Part shown: positions 1 through 7,612 of the stretch, piece by piece
Layout of the letters: each line of letters begins with the position of its first letter
Position numbering within the stretch: the stretch's first letter is position 1
Assembly: GCA_024697625.1 (NCBI GenBank)
Contig: JAILFJ010000034.1
Location: forward strand, 1 to 64,000
Source: Oscillospiraceae bacterium
GTDB taxonomy: Bacteria > Bacillota > Clostridia > Oscillospirales > Oscillospiraceae
DNA: 64,000 bases
Reading direction: 5' to 3'
Program-made: the position numbers and the translations under genes
Notes under the pieces: model-generated
Told to the model about the DNA's origin: nothing
The model's input: the letters and a program-made list of their open reading frames with translations, nothing else
The model's database searches: none

Positions 1-116
1 GACTGGTATCAGGGCCTATTTCAAGCCTATCCGACCCAACCAGCGGCAGCTCCGAATTCGAGGGTTCGCCTAAACTCGTTCTGAACTTTTTAGACTATTT
101 TAATTTTCAGTTACAT

Positions 117-2054
117 GTGATTTTTACGAAAACTCAAAATACCAAGGGAGACCTGGTATGCAAGGTGTCCTGGCACACGGTTTCGGTCAGCACGAAGGCA
201 GGATTTGACGCATCCGCGGCCAAGACCTTCAAGGTTTTCCTGAAAGTGGGCGGGGCGGAGTATCCCCTGACGGTGAAAACCGTTGCCTCAAAGGCCAAAC
301 CGGTGCTGAAGCTGAAGGCCTCCGGCGCCATCGACACGGCAATTCCGGACAGTCAGATTCAGTTGACCGTGACGGCGTCGAATTTCTCATCCGCGAAGTA
401 TAAGCTCTCGTTCATAAAGCAGGACACCAAGGCGAAGACGGAGGAACCGGCGGACGAACTGTTCCGGACCGTTCAGAAAGGAAATGTGTTCACGGTAACG
501 GAGGCGCCGGGGGCCGGACTGACGGCGGGCACCTACCTTGCAACCGTCACGGCGGATGTTGCCGGTGAGCAGCTTTCCGCCAGCGCAAAGCTGACGGTGA
601 AGGCAACTCCGGCCTCCAAAGCGGCAATCACGGTGACCCTGAAAGCGAAGGGCAGCATTGATGTCATCCGCCCGGGGACATCCATCGTTCTGACGCCGAC
701 TGTGAAGAATGCTGCAGACTATGTTCCGGACCCTGCGGACCTGATTTTTTACAGCGGATCGGGAAAGAACGCCGCCAGGATCAAAGATCCGAATAAGATC
801 CCCTTTGATGTCGCAACGGACGGGACAGCCTTCATCCTGACCAGAAGAGCTGCTTTTGATCATACAAAGCAGAAATACGCCGTCGGACTCTCGATCAACA
901 TGGACGGCAGAACAGGAACGACGAAGTCTCCTGTTGCGCTGAATGTTAAGATGGGTTCAGCGAAGCTCGTCCAGAATGTTAAGACATTGGAGCTCCCCAC
1001 GACAGACCGATACGCCTACGGAAGCCTGATGATCAGTTCGGACGATGCCACGCTCGCACCCATCAGGAAGGTCGTGCTGGACGCTGCGAGCGCGAAGCTG
1101 ATCGATGTGACGACTGTCACACCGGGTCAATACGCCGTTCATTATAAAGGCGATGAAATCACTGCATCCAAGGATGTCAAGGCGAAGCTGAGCGTGTTCC
1201 TGGACGGCAACATCTCTTCAAAAGCCAACGCGACGATAAACGTGACAGTGAAGCTGGTGAAGAGCGGTACAGAGGGCAACGTGGAGCGTACCGGCTGGCT
1301 TCTGCACTTTGAACCGATGGAGCATGGCACGGCATACTGCACAGACGGCAGCGGGGCGGTCATCAGTACCGCGGATGAGGGCCAGACTGTCTTTGTCGTG
1401 CCGGTTCCGGAAGAGAATTATGTCGTTGATGCGGTAGAGTATAAATTCGTTGATGATGAGGCCTGGAAACCGCTGTATGAGCCGTATCGCTTCAAAGCGC
1501 TTTCTCAGGACACACTCATTCGGATCGCTTTCCGGGAGAAGGATTCGGACGAACCAATAGCTGTAAATTCTGAAACATTTCCTGATGCTGTATTTTGCAG
1601 CATTGTGTCCGCTTTTGATAAAAACGGAGATGAGCTTCTGAGTGTGGCAGAGAGGAATGCGGTCTTTGAAATTTCCTGCCCATTCATGGGTATTTCAAGC
1701 TTTGCAGGGATCGGGAACTTCCCGAACCTGACGGTGTTTGACTGCGAAGGCAACAGAATGGAGGAGCTGAACCTGAGCCGGAACACTATGCTGGAAACGC
1801 TGTCATGCGCAGACTGTTCAAATCTGAAGCGGGTTATGCTTCCTCAGACGCTTTACGAGATCCAGCCGCGCGCGTTTGAGAACTGCACTGCGCTGACAGA
1901 GGCTGTGATTCCAGAGAGCGTCTCTCAGATCGGCGAATACGCGTTCAACGGCTGTACGGCACTTCATAAGGTGTCGATGGGCAGGGGTGTGTCTCAGATC
2001 GGGAAAGGGGTCTTTCGCGAGTGCCCCGCGCTGTCTGATATTGTGGTTTCCTGA
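117..2054 (+). CDS. Large exported Ig-like/LRR surface protein, probably 5'-truncated by window
   Basis: The predicted protein has several beta-rich, Lys/Val/Thr-rich repeats of about 100-120 residues (residues about 20-400) that look like Ig-like surface modules. A short Asp-rich stretch follows (DKNGDELLSVAE, resembling an EF-hand/dockerin loop), then a C-terminal BspA-type leucine-rich repeat block with repeats such as AFENCTALTEAVIPESVSQI. The listed start is a GTG with no Shine-Dalgarno. The frame is open back to base 3 with no stop and no other start, so the true N-terminus and signal peptide are probably outside the window. The first 45 codons are AT-rich and unlike the rest, so an assembly junction or decayed 5' end is also possible. 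It lies 33 bp upstream of the DGR target gene, which also carries LRR_5-type repeats. The exact ligand or role is unknown. Confidence 0.7.
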   Translation: MIFTKTQNTKGDLVCKVSWHTVSVSTKAGFDASAAKTFKVFLKVGGAEYPLTVKTVASKAKPVLKLKASGAIDTAIPDSQIQLTVTASNFSSAKYKLSFIKQDTKAKTEEPADELFRTVQKGNVFTVTEAPGAGLTAGTYLATVTADVAGEQLSASAKLTVKATPASKAAITVTLKAKGSIDVIRPGTSIVLTPTVKNAADYVPDPADLIFYSGSGKNAARIKDPNKIPFDVATDGTAFILTRRAAFDHTKQKYAVGLSINMDGRTGTTKSPVALNVKMGSAKLVQNVKTLELPTTDRYAYGSLMISSDDATLAPIRKVVLDAASAKLIDVTTVTPGQYAVHYKGDEITASKDVKAKLSVFLDGNISSKANATINVTVKLVKSGTEGNVERTGWLLHFEPMEHGTAYCTDGSGAVISTADEGQTVFVVPVPEENYVVDAVEYKFVDDEAWKPLYEPYRFKALSQDTLIRIAFREKDSDEPIAVNSETFPDAVFCSIVSAFDKNGDELLSVAERNAVFEISCPFMGISSFAGIGNFPNLTVFDCEGNRMEELNLSRNTMLETLSCADCSNLKRVMLPQTLYEIQPRAFENCTALTEAVIPESVSQIGEYAFNGCTALHKVSMGRGVSQIGKGVFRECPALSDIVVS

Positions 2055-2087
2055 GCGTAATGCGGGACGGATGATGAGGAGAGAAAA

Positions 2088-4859
2088 ATGATGGTCAACA
2101 ACAGAATTCTGAAGAAACTGATTTCGTTGCTTCTTGCGACTGTGATGCTCGGATCTTCCTGTGGCGAAGCCGTTGCGGATCTGGTGCAGCTTCCCGATGA
2201 TTTGAACCGGGTAGAAGAGGAAGTGTTTTATCATGATATTTCTCTATATGAGGTGGAGATCCCCTATGGGGTTGAGTCTATCGACTCAAAGGCCTTCGCC
2301 TACAGTTCTGTGAAAAGGATCAGAATACCGGACTCCGTGATCTGGATTGCTGACGATGCCTTTGAGGGAGTGAGCGACCTTACCATCTGCTGCAGTGAAG
2401 ATTCCTGTGCAAAGGAGCTTGCGGACAGTCGGGACGACTATGTGTGGGAACAACTGGGCGGACAGTATCATACTGAATCACTGGAAGAGCTAATCAACGA
2501 AATTCTGGAAGGCGTGGACGAGGCACCGTTTATATCGGAAAGTGAACTTGATCTGTCGCATCTGTCGGAAGAAGGCATTACGGATCCGGAGACCCTGAAA
2601 GCGATCCGGGAATACAATGAACTTCAGGATGAGTTGGGCATTCTTGTTGCTGAGTACCGGGAAGATACCGATGGGATTATTTCGGCACTGACGGAAAGCG
2701 CGGGGATTATCGAATCGGTGAATGTTGAAGAGACGGAGCAGGGCTTTGTCCTGAGCACTGAGAACGGAAGCTTCAGCGTGACAGGAGACGGATTTGACGC
2801 GCTTGACGAAGACTTTGAAGTACTGTCATCTGCGGCAACAGAAGACGGCAGTCTGTTCATGGAAATACAGAGCGGTTCCGCGGTCCTCTACCTGACCCTG
2901 AACAGCTCCGGAATCATGCTGAGCAGGAGCATGCATGTTACGGCTTCCAGTCTTGACTATTCTGCAGCTTCGGTAATGGATGTACTGGGCAAGATCGATT
3001 TCAGCTGGCTGATCTCGACTGCACAGTATCTGGCGGAAACAATCAATTCTGCCGTATCCGACTTTAGTAAATGGGTCAATGAAGGAATAAAGAAGCTTGA
3101 AAAAGAGATTCCTTTAATGGAAGCCAAACTCAAAAAGCTGCAGATTCAGGGAGCGGTAGACCCGGATGGCCCATTTCATGACGCTCGCGTCAAGGCAAAC
3201 TCTGAGCTGGTTTTTGCACGGGGATCAATTAAAACGCTCAAAGGTGTCCGTGCCAAAATCGCACGCTTTACCATACCGGAGACCTGCAGGGAAATTTTGG
3301 ACAACACAGCCAAAATCAGAACATTAAGAGGAATCTCCGGTCACGGTCATCCGACGGAGACGGAGAAGACAGAGGACGCTCAGGCATTAGTGGATCAGTT
3401 AACCGCACTTCTCAATACGTCGTACATTCTGGTAACCTGGGATCTGGTTGACGGCACTGCTTCCATTATAATGGATATCTCGGCTGTTGCCGGGTTTGTT
3501 GCCGGTGTATGCGCGGGCGGACCGGTGGGAGCTGTTACGGCTGTTGCTGCCACGGCGGCTGTAAAGAAAGTCGCTGTGGGAGCTATCCGTAAGCTTGTGT
3601 TGGCGGTAATAGGCAATATTGTGCGCAATGTTGCTACAAATGTTGCGTATGACAAAACGGTCGCAGCGGATGACAGACTGCATTCCTGTATGATCAGCGG
3701 CACGGTGAAAGACAAGGAGACGGGCAATCCGCTGAAAAACGTAACGGTCAGCTGCGAAACCGGTCAGACAGTGACGAATGCCCAGGGGCAGTATTCTCTT
3801 TCTGTGCCGACAGAGATCAGGGCGTATACTCTGACCTTTGCTGCAAGAGGCTATGTCACACAGAAGCTCACGGCCAATGTGAACGGGCGACTCTCCCTGA
3901 CGCTGGATCCGGTAAGTATGGAGCAGGCGGTAACGACCGTAACCGGCACTGTAACGGACGCGGAAAGCGGAGCCGCGCTTCAGGGAGTTCTGGTAACAAT
4001 CGGCGATGAGTCCGCGTTCACTGACGCAGACGGTAAATACACGCTGACCGTACCTTTCGGCGAATATACGGCGCTGTTCTCACTGGACGGTTATCATACG
4101 CAGGCGGAGGAACTGACGCTGGATAAGCCGGGAACAGTGCAGTGCAATATAGAGCTTCAAAAAGGCGCGGATCTGCCGGAGCCGGTGGTGACAAGAGATG
4201 TCATTACCTTCGGACGCTATGAGCAGGACGGAAATCTGTCAAACGGGCCCGAAGCAATCGAGTGGCTTGTCCTTGCAAAGCAGGGAAGCAGGGCTCTTGT
4301 CGTTAGCAGATATGCGCTGGAATCAAAGGCATACAATGATGAGCGTGTTGATATCACCTGGGAGACCTGCACCCTGCGCAGCTGGCTCAACAGCACCTTC
4401 CTGAACACAGCTTTCACGGCTTCGGAACAGAGCAGAATCCCGACAGTGACTGTCGTTAACAATGATAATACCAAATTCGGCACGGAGGGGGGTAACAACA
4501 CACAGGACAAGGTGTTCCTCCTGAGCATATCCGAGGTGGAGCAGTATTTCAGTTCAGAGAGCAAACGGGTTTATGACAGCGAAGACCCGGATGATTACTG
4601 GGTGTATTGGCCGGACAGAATGTGCGCTCCGACCGCATATGTTTATACGCAATGGGGTTGCACGTCCTGGGAAGATTGGCTAAATAGTTGGTATGAGGGA
4701 AATACCGAAATATGGGGCTGCTGGTGGTGGCTCCGGTCGCCCGGTGGCGATCAGGATAGTGCCGCGGGTGTCGACGGCGGCGGCTACCTCGACGACTTCG
4801 GCGACTACGGCGACGGCGGCGGCGTGCGCCCTGCTTTGTGGATAAATCTTGCATCTTGA
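2088..4859 (+). CDS. DGR target: exported LRR/CarboxypepD-reg/DUF6273 (C-type-lectin-like) surface protein
   Basis: 923 residues with its own ribosome site (gaggag) and an N-terminal signal sequence (residues about 1-30, KKLISLLLATVMLG). Visible parts in order: one or two BspA-type LRR repeats (about 35-105); a helical middle; a hydrophobic Ala/Gly/Val-rich stretch (about 456-520) that could insert in a membrane; two carboxypeptidase-regulatory-like beta-sandwich repeats (about 534-609 and 614-696, each with an NAQGQYSL/DADGKYTL signature); and a C-terminal DUF6273 domain (about 703-921). DUF6273 is related to the C-type-lectin/FGE fold used by DGR targets, with ITFGRYEQDG, IEWLVL, TLRSWLN, DKVFLLS and CWWWLRSPG motifs. 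The variable repeat occupies about residues 878-916 and ends near the C-terminus. The expected role is a surface-displayed binding protein whose ligand site is diversified by the downstream reverse transcriptase. The ligand cannot be read from sequence. Confidence 0.9.
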   Translation: MMVNNRILKKLISLLLATVMLGSSCGEAVADLVQLPDDLNRVEEEVFYHDISLYEVEIPYGVESIDSKAFAYSSVKRIRIPDSVIWIADDAFEGVSDLTICCSEDSCAKELADSRDDYVWEQLGGQYHTESLEELINEILEGVDEAPFISESELDLSHLSEEGITDPETLKAIREYNELQDELGILVAEYREDTDGIISALTESAGIIESVNVEETEQGFVLSTENGSFSVTGDGFDALDEDFEVLSSAATEDGSLFMEIQSGSAVLYLTLNSSGIMLSRSMHVTASSLDYSAASVMDVLGKIDFSWLISTAQYLAETINSAVSDFSKWVNEGIKKLEKEIPLMEAKLKKLQIQGAVDPDGPFHDARVKANSELVFARGSIKTLKGVRAKIARFTIPETCREILDNTAKIRTLRGISGHGHPTETEKTEDAQALVDQLTALLNTSYILVTWDLVDGTASIIMDISAVAGFVAGVCAGGPVGAVTAVAATAAVKKVAVGAIRKLVLAVIGNIVRNVATNVAYDKTVAADDRLHSCMISGTVKDKETGNPLKNVTVSCETGQTVTNAQGQYSLSVPTEIRAYTLTFAARGYVTQKLTANVNGRLSLTLDPVSMEQAVTTVTGTVTDAESGAALQGVLVTIGDESAFTDADGKYTLTVPFGEYTALFSLDGYHTQAEELTLDKPGTVQCNIELQKGADLPEPVVTRDVITFGRYEQDGNLSNGPEAIEWLVLAKQGSRALVVSRYALESKAYNDERVDITWETCTLRSWLNSTFLNTAFTASEQSRIPTVTVVNNDNTKFGTEGGNNTQDKVFLLSISEVEQYFSSESKRVYDSEDPDDYWVYWPDRMCAPTAYVYTQWGCTSWEDWLNSWYEGNTEIWGCWWWLRSPGGDQDSAAGVDGGGYLDDFGDYGDGGGVRPALWINLAS
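4718..4836 (+). repeat. DGR variable repeat (VR) in the 3' end of the target gene
   Basis: 119 bp matching the template repeat at 5434-5558. The first 28 bases (CTGCTGGTGG... through cgcccggt) and the last 21 are identical to the TR. In between there are 23 substitutions, all at positions where the TR has A (19 A-to-G, 4 A-to-T), and one 6-nt deletion of GTCGAC. The GC-rich identical 3' end (ggcggcgtgcgccctgctt) is the expected site where mutagenic homing initiates. Confidence 0.95.
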
Positions 4860-4953
4860 TTCTTCAAATCTGTCATCGTCCACTTTAATCATCTAAAAAA
4901 GAAAAATTAACTCAAGGAAAGAATGTACAGCGAGGGCGGGAAGGAAAACAAAT

Positions 4954-4969
4954 GCCGCCGTAAGGCGGC
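4954..4969 (+). other. GC hairpin with GTAA (GNRA) loop between target and avd
   Basis: A perfect 6-bp stem GCCGCC/GGCGGC closes a GTAA tetraloop and is followed by cgaaaaaatttt. It lies between the target gene and the likely avd start. It may be a weak terminator/processing hairpin or part of the DGR transcript. It also argues against the upstream avd start at 4923, which would place the hairpin inside coding sequence. Confidence 0.5.
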
Positions 4970-5006
4970 CGAAAAAATTTTGAAAAATCGAGGGTTGTTA
5001 AATTGT

Positions 5007-5420
5007 ATGGAAAAAAGGCAGAGCGAGCTGACTGTAATCACTAAGACAAAGGAACTGAGTTCCTATATAATTACGATAACACAGAGATCGCCGAAACAGT
5101 TTCGATTTACTTTCATCTCCAAAATGCAGAATCTGTGCCTTGACTGTATCGAGTGCCTTTATCGAGCCAATGACACCTACGTGGCGTTTGGAGACCAAAA
5201 AGCATGGGACACTCGGATAGACTATCAACATAAGGCGATGACCAGCCTAAAGCTTCTGGGTTATATCTCGCTCCTGGCAATGGAGAACAAGTGCATTCTC
5301 CCAAAACAGTATGAGCAGATCTCACGCATGTCTTCGGAATGCCGTAATCTGCTCGGCGGGTGGATGAACAGCGACAGAAGAAGATTTCAGCCTCGGCCGG
5401 GCTGCAGTCCGGGGATCTGA
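5007..5420 (+). CDS. avd: DGR accessory variability determinant (Avd-type four-helix bundle protein)
   Basis: About 137 residues from ATG 5007, starting MEKRQSELTVITKTKELSS. The sequence is nearly all helical and basic, with FRFTFISKMQNL and ILPKQYEQISRM segments typical of the bacterial accessory variability (Avd) family encoded beside DGR reverse transcriptases. Known Avd proteins form positively charged pentamers that bind the reverse transcriptase and the template RNA and are needed for mutagenic retrohoming. The ORF track begins at ATG 4923, which has a better ribosome site (aaggaaag), but that adds 28 residues encoded across a GC hairpin, and family members are usually about 110-135 residues long. 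The stop lies 13 bp before the TR, the usual target-avd-TR-RT order. Confidence 0.85.
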   Translation: MEKRQSELTVITKTKELSSYIITITQRSPKQFRFTFISKMQNLCLDCIECLYRANDTYVAFGDQKAWDTRIDYQHKAMTSLKLLGYISLLAMENKCILPKQYEQISRMSSECRNLLGGWMNSDRRRFQPRPGCSPGI

Positions 5421-5433
5421 TTATAATACTGTC

Positions 5434-5558
5434 CTGCTGGTGGTGGCTCCGGTCGCCCGGTAACAATCAGAATAATGCCGCGAATGTCAACAACGACGGC
5501 AACCTCAACAACAACGGCAACAACGTCGACAACAACAACGGCGGCGTGCGCCCTGCTT
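5434..5558 (+). repeat. DGR template repeat (TR)
   Basis: 125 bp homologous to the VR. Its core is made almost wholly of AAC/AAT codons in the VR reading frame (35 adenines in the 78-nt core), which gives the largest possible number of mutable A positions. It sits between avd and the reverse transcriptase on the same strand. The frame is open (track ORF 5360-5575), but the conceptual peptide is just the Asn-rich template and is not expected to be a protein. The TR ends cttcg where the VR ends ctttg, consistent with a TR-type versus VR-type 3' boundary. Confidence 0.95.
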
Positions 5559-5764
5559 CGCTCCCATATGCCTGAAACCTGTCCGTAAGTACGGCGGTCT
5601 GTGCAGGGGAGCAAAGGAATCAGATTCCCTCCCGTTTATGCGGGAAAATACATGTCGGCAGATGGAACTTACGCTGCGGCTTTCGTTCCATAAGGTGAGT
5701 CAGGGAACTGTGCACGGTTTCCGCTCACCCTGCCGATGCGTTTTTCATTGGCTACGGTAAAAAG
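5559..5764 (+). ncRNA. Structured DGR RNA segment between TR and reverse transcriptase
   Basis: The stretch holds no plausible gene but folds on paper into a clear multibranch structure. TCGGCA (5655-5660) pairs with TGCCGA (5731-5736) and encloses two hairpins: ATGGAAC/GTTCCAT (5662-5668 with 5685-5691) and GGTGAG/CTCACC (5694-5699 with 5724-5729), the latter extended inside by gggaactg/cggtttcc. A further hairpin, GGGAG/CTCCC with inner GGAAT/ATTCC, covers 5607-5633. In the Bordetella phage DGR, the RNA 3' of the TR is required for cDNA priming and RT/Avd binding. The same role is inferred here. Confidence 0.7.
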
Positions 5765-6838
5765 ATGACAATGTATTTCGAGAAAATCTACAATTTCCAG
5801 AACCTGTACCAGGCACACAGGGCTGCAAGGCTTGGAAAACAGCATACCCGCGAGGTTATCGAATTCGAGATGGATCTGGCAGGAAATCTGACCAGACTCT
5901 CCGATACTATTCGGGAAAAGAACTATCGAATGACAGACTACTACTCATTCTACGTCCGCGACCCGAAACTGAGGGAGATTCATGCGCTACATTATCCGGA
6001 TCGTGTTGTTCAGCACTGTATCTGCGATGAAGTACTGTGTCCGGTTCTGGATCCGAAGCTCATATACGACAATGCGTCATGTAGAACCGGTAAAGGCACT
6101 CATTTTGCGATTGACAGAGTTAGCGGATTCCTACGAGAATTCTATCGCCGAAACGGTACGGGGGGTTATTTCCTGAAGTGTGATATTCGGAAGTATTTTG
6201 ATAATGTGGATCATGATATCCTGAAATCGAGGCTTCGCCGGGTGTTCAGAGAACCGGAAATGATGGCGCTTCTGGAACAGGTTATCGACAGTTATGAAAC
6301 AGCACCGGGAAAAGGTCTGCCCTTGGGAAATCAGACCAGTCAGTGGTTTGCAATCCTGTATCTGGATTCACTTGATCGACTCGTGAAGGAGCGGCTACAG
6401 ATACGGTATTATTCCCGATACATGGACGACTGTATTCTGATCCACAGCGACAGAGATGTTCTTCGGAATTGTCTTAACAGAATGAATGAGCTGGTTCAGG
6501 AAAAACTGAAACTTGAGTTCAATGAGAAGACACAGATCTTTCCTCTGAGAAACGGAGTAAATTATCTGGGATGGCATTTTTATCTCACCGAGACAGGTAA
6601 GGTAATCCGAAAAGTCAGAAATCAGTCTAAGAGAAGATACAGAAACAAACTCAGGCTGATGCAGTATAAATATGCGGAAGGCAGTATGGAGCTGGACAGT
6701 ATAAAACAGGTTCTGACCAGCTATCACGCACATCTTTCACACGGTCACACCTATAAACTGCAGGAGCGGACACTTCAGGGATTTGTCCTCGCGAAGAGCA
6801 GGGATACTTGCCAGAAAGTGTTGTGTACTATCAATTGA
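5765..6838 (+). CDS. DGR reverse transcriptase
   Basis: 357 residues with the retroviral-type RT core. The catalytic box is YYSRYMDDCILIH (YMDD), and the motif-4 region reads LPLGNQTSQWFA, which fits the DGR signature [ILV]GxxxSQ rather than the group II intron QGxxxSP. Fingers-region residues YPDRVVQHCICDE, CRTGKGTHFAIDR and KCDIRKYFDNVDH (first catalytic Asp) are also present. No maturase, integrase or endonuclease domain follows, as usual for DGR RTs. It copies TR RNA with adenine-specific errors into cDNA that replaces the VR. The gene is clearly lower in GC than the housekeeping genes nearby, suggesting acquisition by transfer. No strong ribosome site precedes it; the second ATG (5771) is an alternative start. 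Confidence 0.95.
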   Translation: MTMYFEKIYNFQNLYQAHRAARLGKQHTREVIEFEMDLAGNLTRLSDTIREKNYRMTDYYSFYVRDPKLREIHALHYPDRVVQHCICDEVLCPVLDPKLIYDNASCRTGKGTHFAIDRVSGFLREFYRRNGTGGYFLKCDIRKYFDNVDHDILKSRLRRVFREPEMMALLEQVIDSYETAPGKGLPLGNQTSQWFAILYLDSLDRLVKERLQIRYYSRYMDDCILIHSDRDVLRNCLNRMNELVQEKLKLEFNEKTQIFPLRNGVNYLGWHFYLTETGKVIRKVRNQSKRRYRNKLRLMQYKYAEGSMELDSIKQVLTSYHAHLSHGHTYKLQERTLQGFVLAKSRDTCQKVLCTIN

Positions 6839-6878
6839 GAAAGATTCCGAATCAGGGAGCATGTTATGCAATTTACAC

Positions 6879-6907
6879 TTGTTTTCCTGCATGACATGGA
6901 ATAGAAT
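6879..6907 (+). promoter_or_regulatory. Putative sigma-A promoter for the small secreted protein
   Basis: TTGTTT, 17-bp spacer, TAGAAT, followed about 70 bp later by ggaagg and the ATG at 6976. The -35 box is imperfect. The -10 lies in a short atagaatagaatag tract. Confidence 0.45.
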
Positions 6908-6975
6908 AGAATAGGTGTCACAGAGACAATAGGCATTACAACTCAAACAATAGAAAAAGAAAGGAAGGAAGAACT

Positions 6976-7548
6976 ATGAAAAAACTGCTTGCAATGCTCC
7001 TGTTGTTATCTCTCGTGCTCAGCCTTGGTGTCACGGCTTTCGCGGAAGAGGGGAAGACAGAGACCAAAACCTGGAAGGACGAGAAGGGGGAGACGGTCAC
7101 AGAGGTCTATGACGAGGACGGGCGTCTGATTCACAGGGAGGAGCCCTATTACAAGAACGGAAAGAAATCCGGAACCCTGTGCTACGACTCGATCGTCTGG
7201 TGCAGCTGGTCCAATGACAAGTACACGACACAGGCCGCATGGACACTTCCGGTTCTGAAGCCGGATACGGAACTCAACCGATGCCTCTCTTATACGCTGA
7301 ATATGGCGTATTTCAAGATCGCGGACAGCAGAGAGCTCGGGACCCAGAACATATATGTGCGCGAGGACGGCATTTTCCGGAGAGCCGACTATCTGGATAT
7401 GGACGAGCTGGAGACTTTCTATGATATGGATTTCAAGTATGACAGTCCGAAAAAGGTGGACGGATTTGCGATCCAGCCCTACAGATACGTGAGCTCGGGC
7501 GACTTCAGCCTTGCCTGCGCGCTGACCGATGTCTATTATCTGAAGTGA
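6976..7548 (+). CDS. Secreted protein of unknown function
   Basis: 190 residues with a clear Sec signal peptide (MKKLLAMLLLLSLVLSLGVTAFA, cleavage expected after AFA) and a good ribosome site (aaggaaggaag). The mature protein starts charged, with a VTEVYDEDGRLIHREEPYYKNGKK stretch resembling MORN/YwqK-type repeats. Its C-terminal two thirds is mixed alpha/beta with YTTQAAWTLPVL, ELNRCLSYTLNMAYFKI and YDMDFKYDSPKKVDGF. I do not recognise a named family. It follows the DGR RT by 137 bp with its own putative promoter and ends in a terminator shared with the convergent helicase gene. It may be an unrelated cell-surface gene; a link to the DGR is only positional. Confidence 0.75.
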   Translation: MKKLLAMLLLLSLVLSLGVTAFAEEGKTETKTWKDEKGETVTEVYDEDGRLIHREEPYYKNGKKSGTLCYDSIVWCSWSNDKYTTQAAWTLPVLKPDTELNRCLSYTLNMAYFKIADSRELGTQNIYVREDGIFRRADYLDMDELETFYDMDFKYDSPKKVDGFAIQPYRYVSSGDFSLACALTDVYYLK

Positions 7549-7565
7549 TTCGTGCTTGAGAAATA

Positions 7566-7612
7566 AAAACAGAGAACCGGATGGCACAGACGCCTGTCCG
7601 GTTCTCTGTTTT
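7566..7612. terminator. Bidirectional intrinsic terminator between convergent genes
   Basis: A 16-bp perfect stem AAAACAGAGAACCGGA/TCCGGTTCTCTGTTTT flanked by A- and T-runs serves 6976-7548 on the plus strand and overlaps the last codons of the minus-strand SNF2 gene. Confidence 0.85.

Noticed and set aside
5360-5575. ORF of 71 codons covering the TR, Asn-rich
   Set aside because: It is the open frame of the DGR template repeat; homology to the VR explains it, and there is no ribosome site.
5765-6838. Group II intron reverse transcriptase
   Set aside because: Motif LGNQTSQ (not QGxxxSP), no maturase or HNH domain, and a TR/VR pair beside it all point to a DGR.
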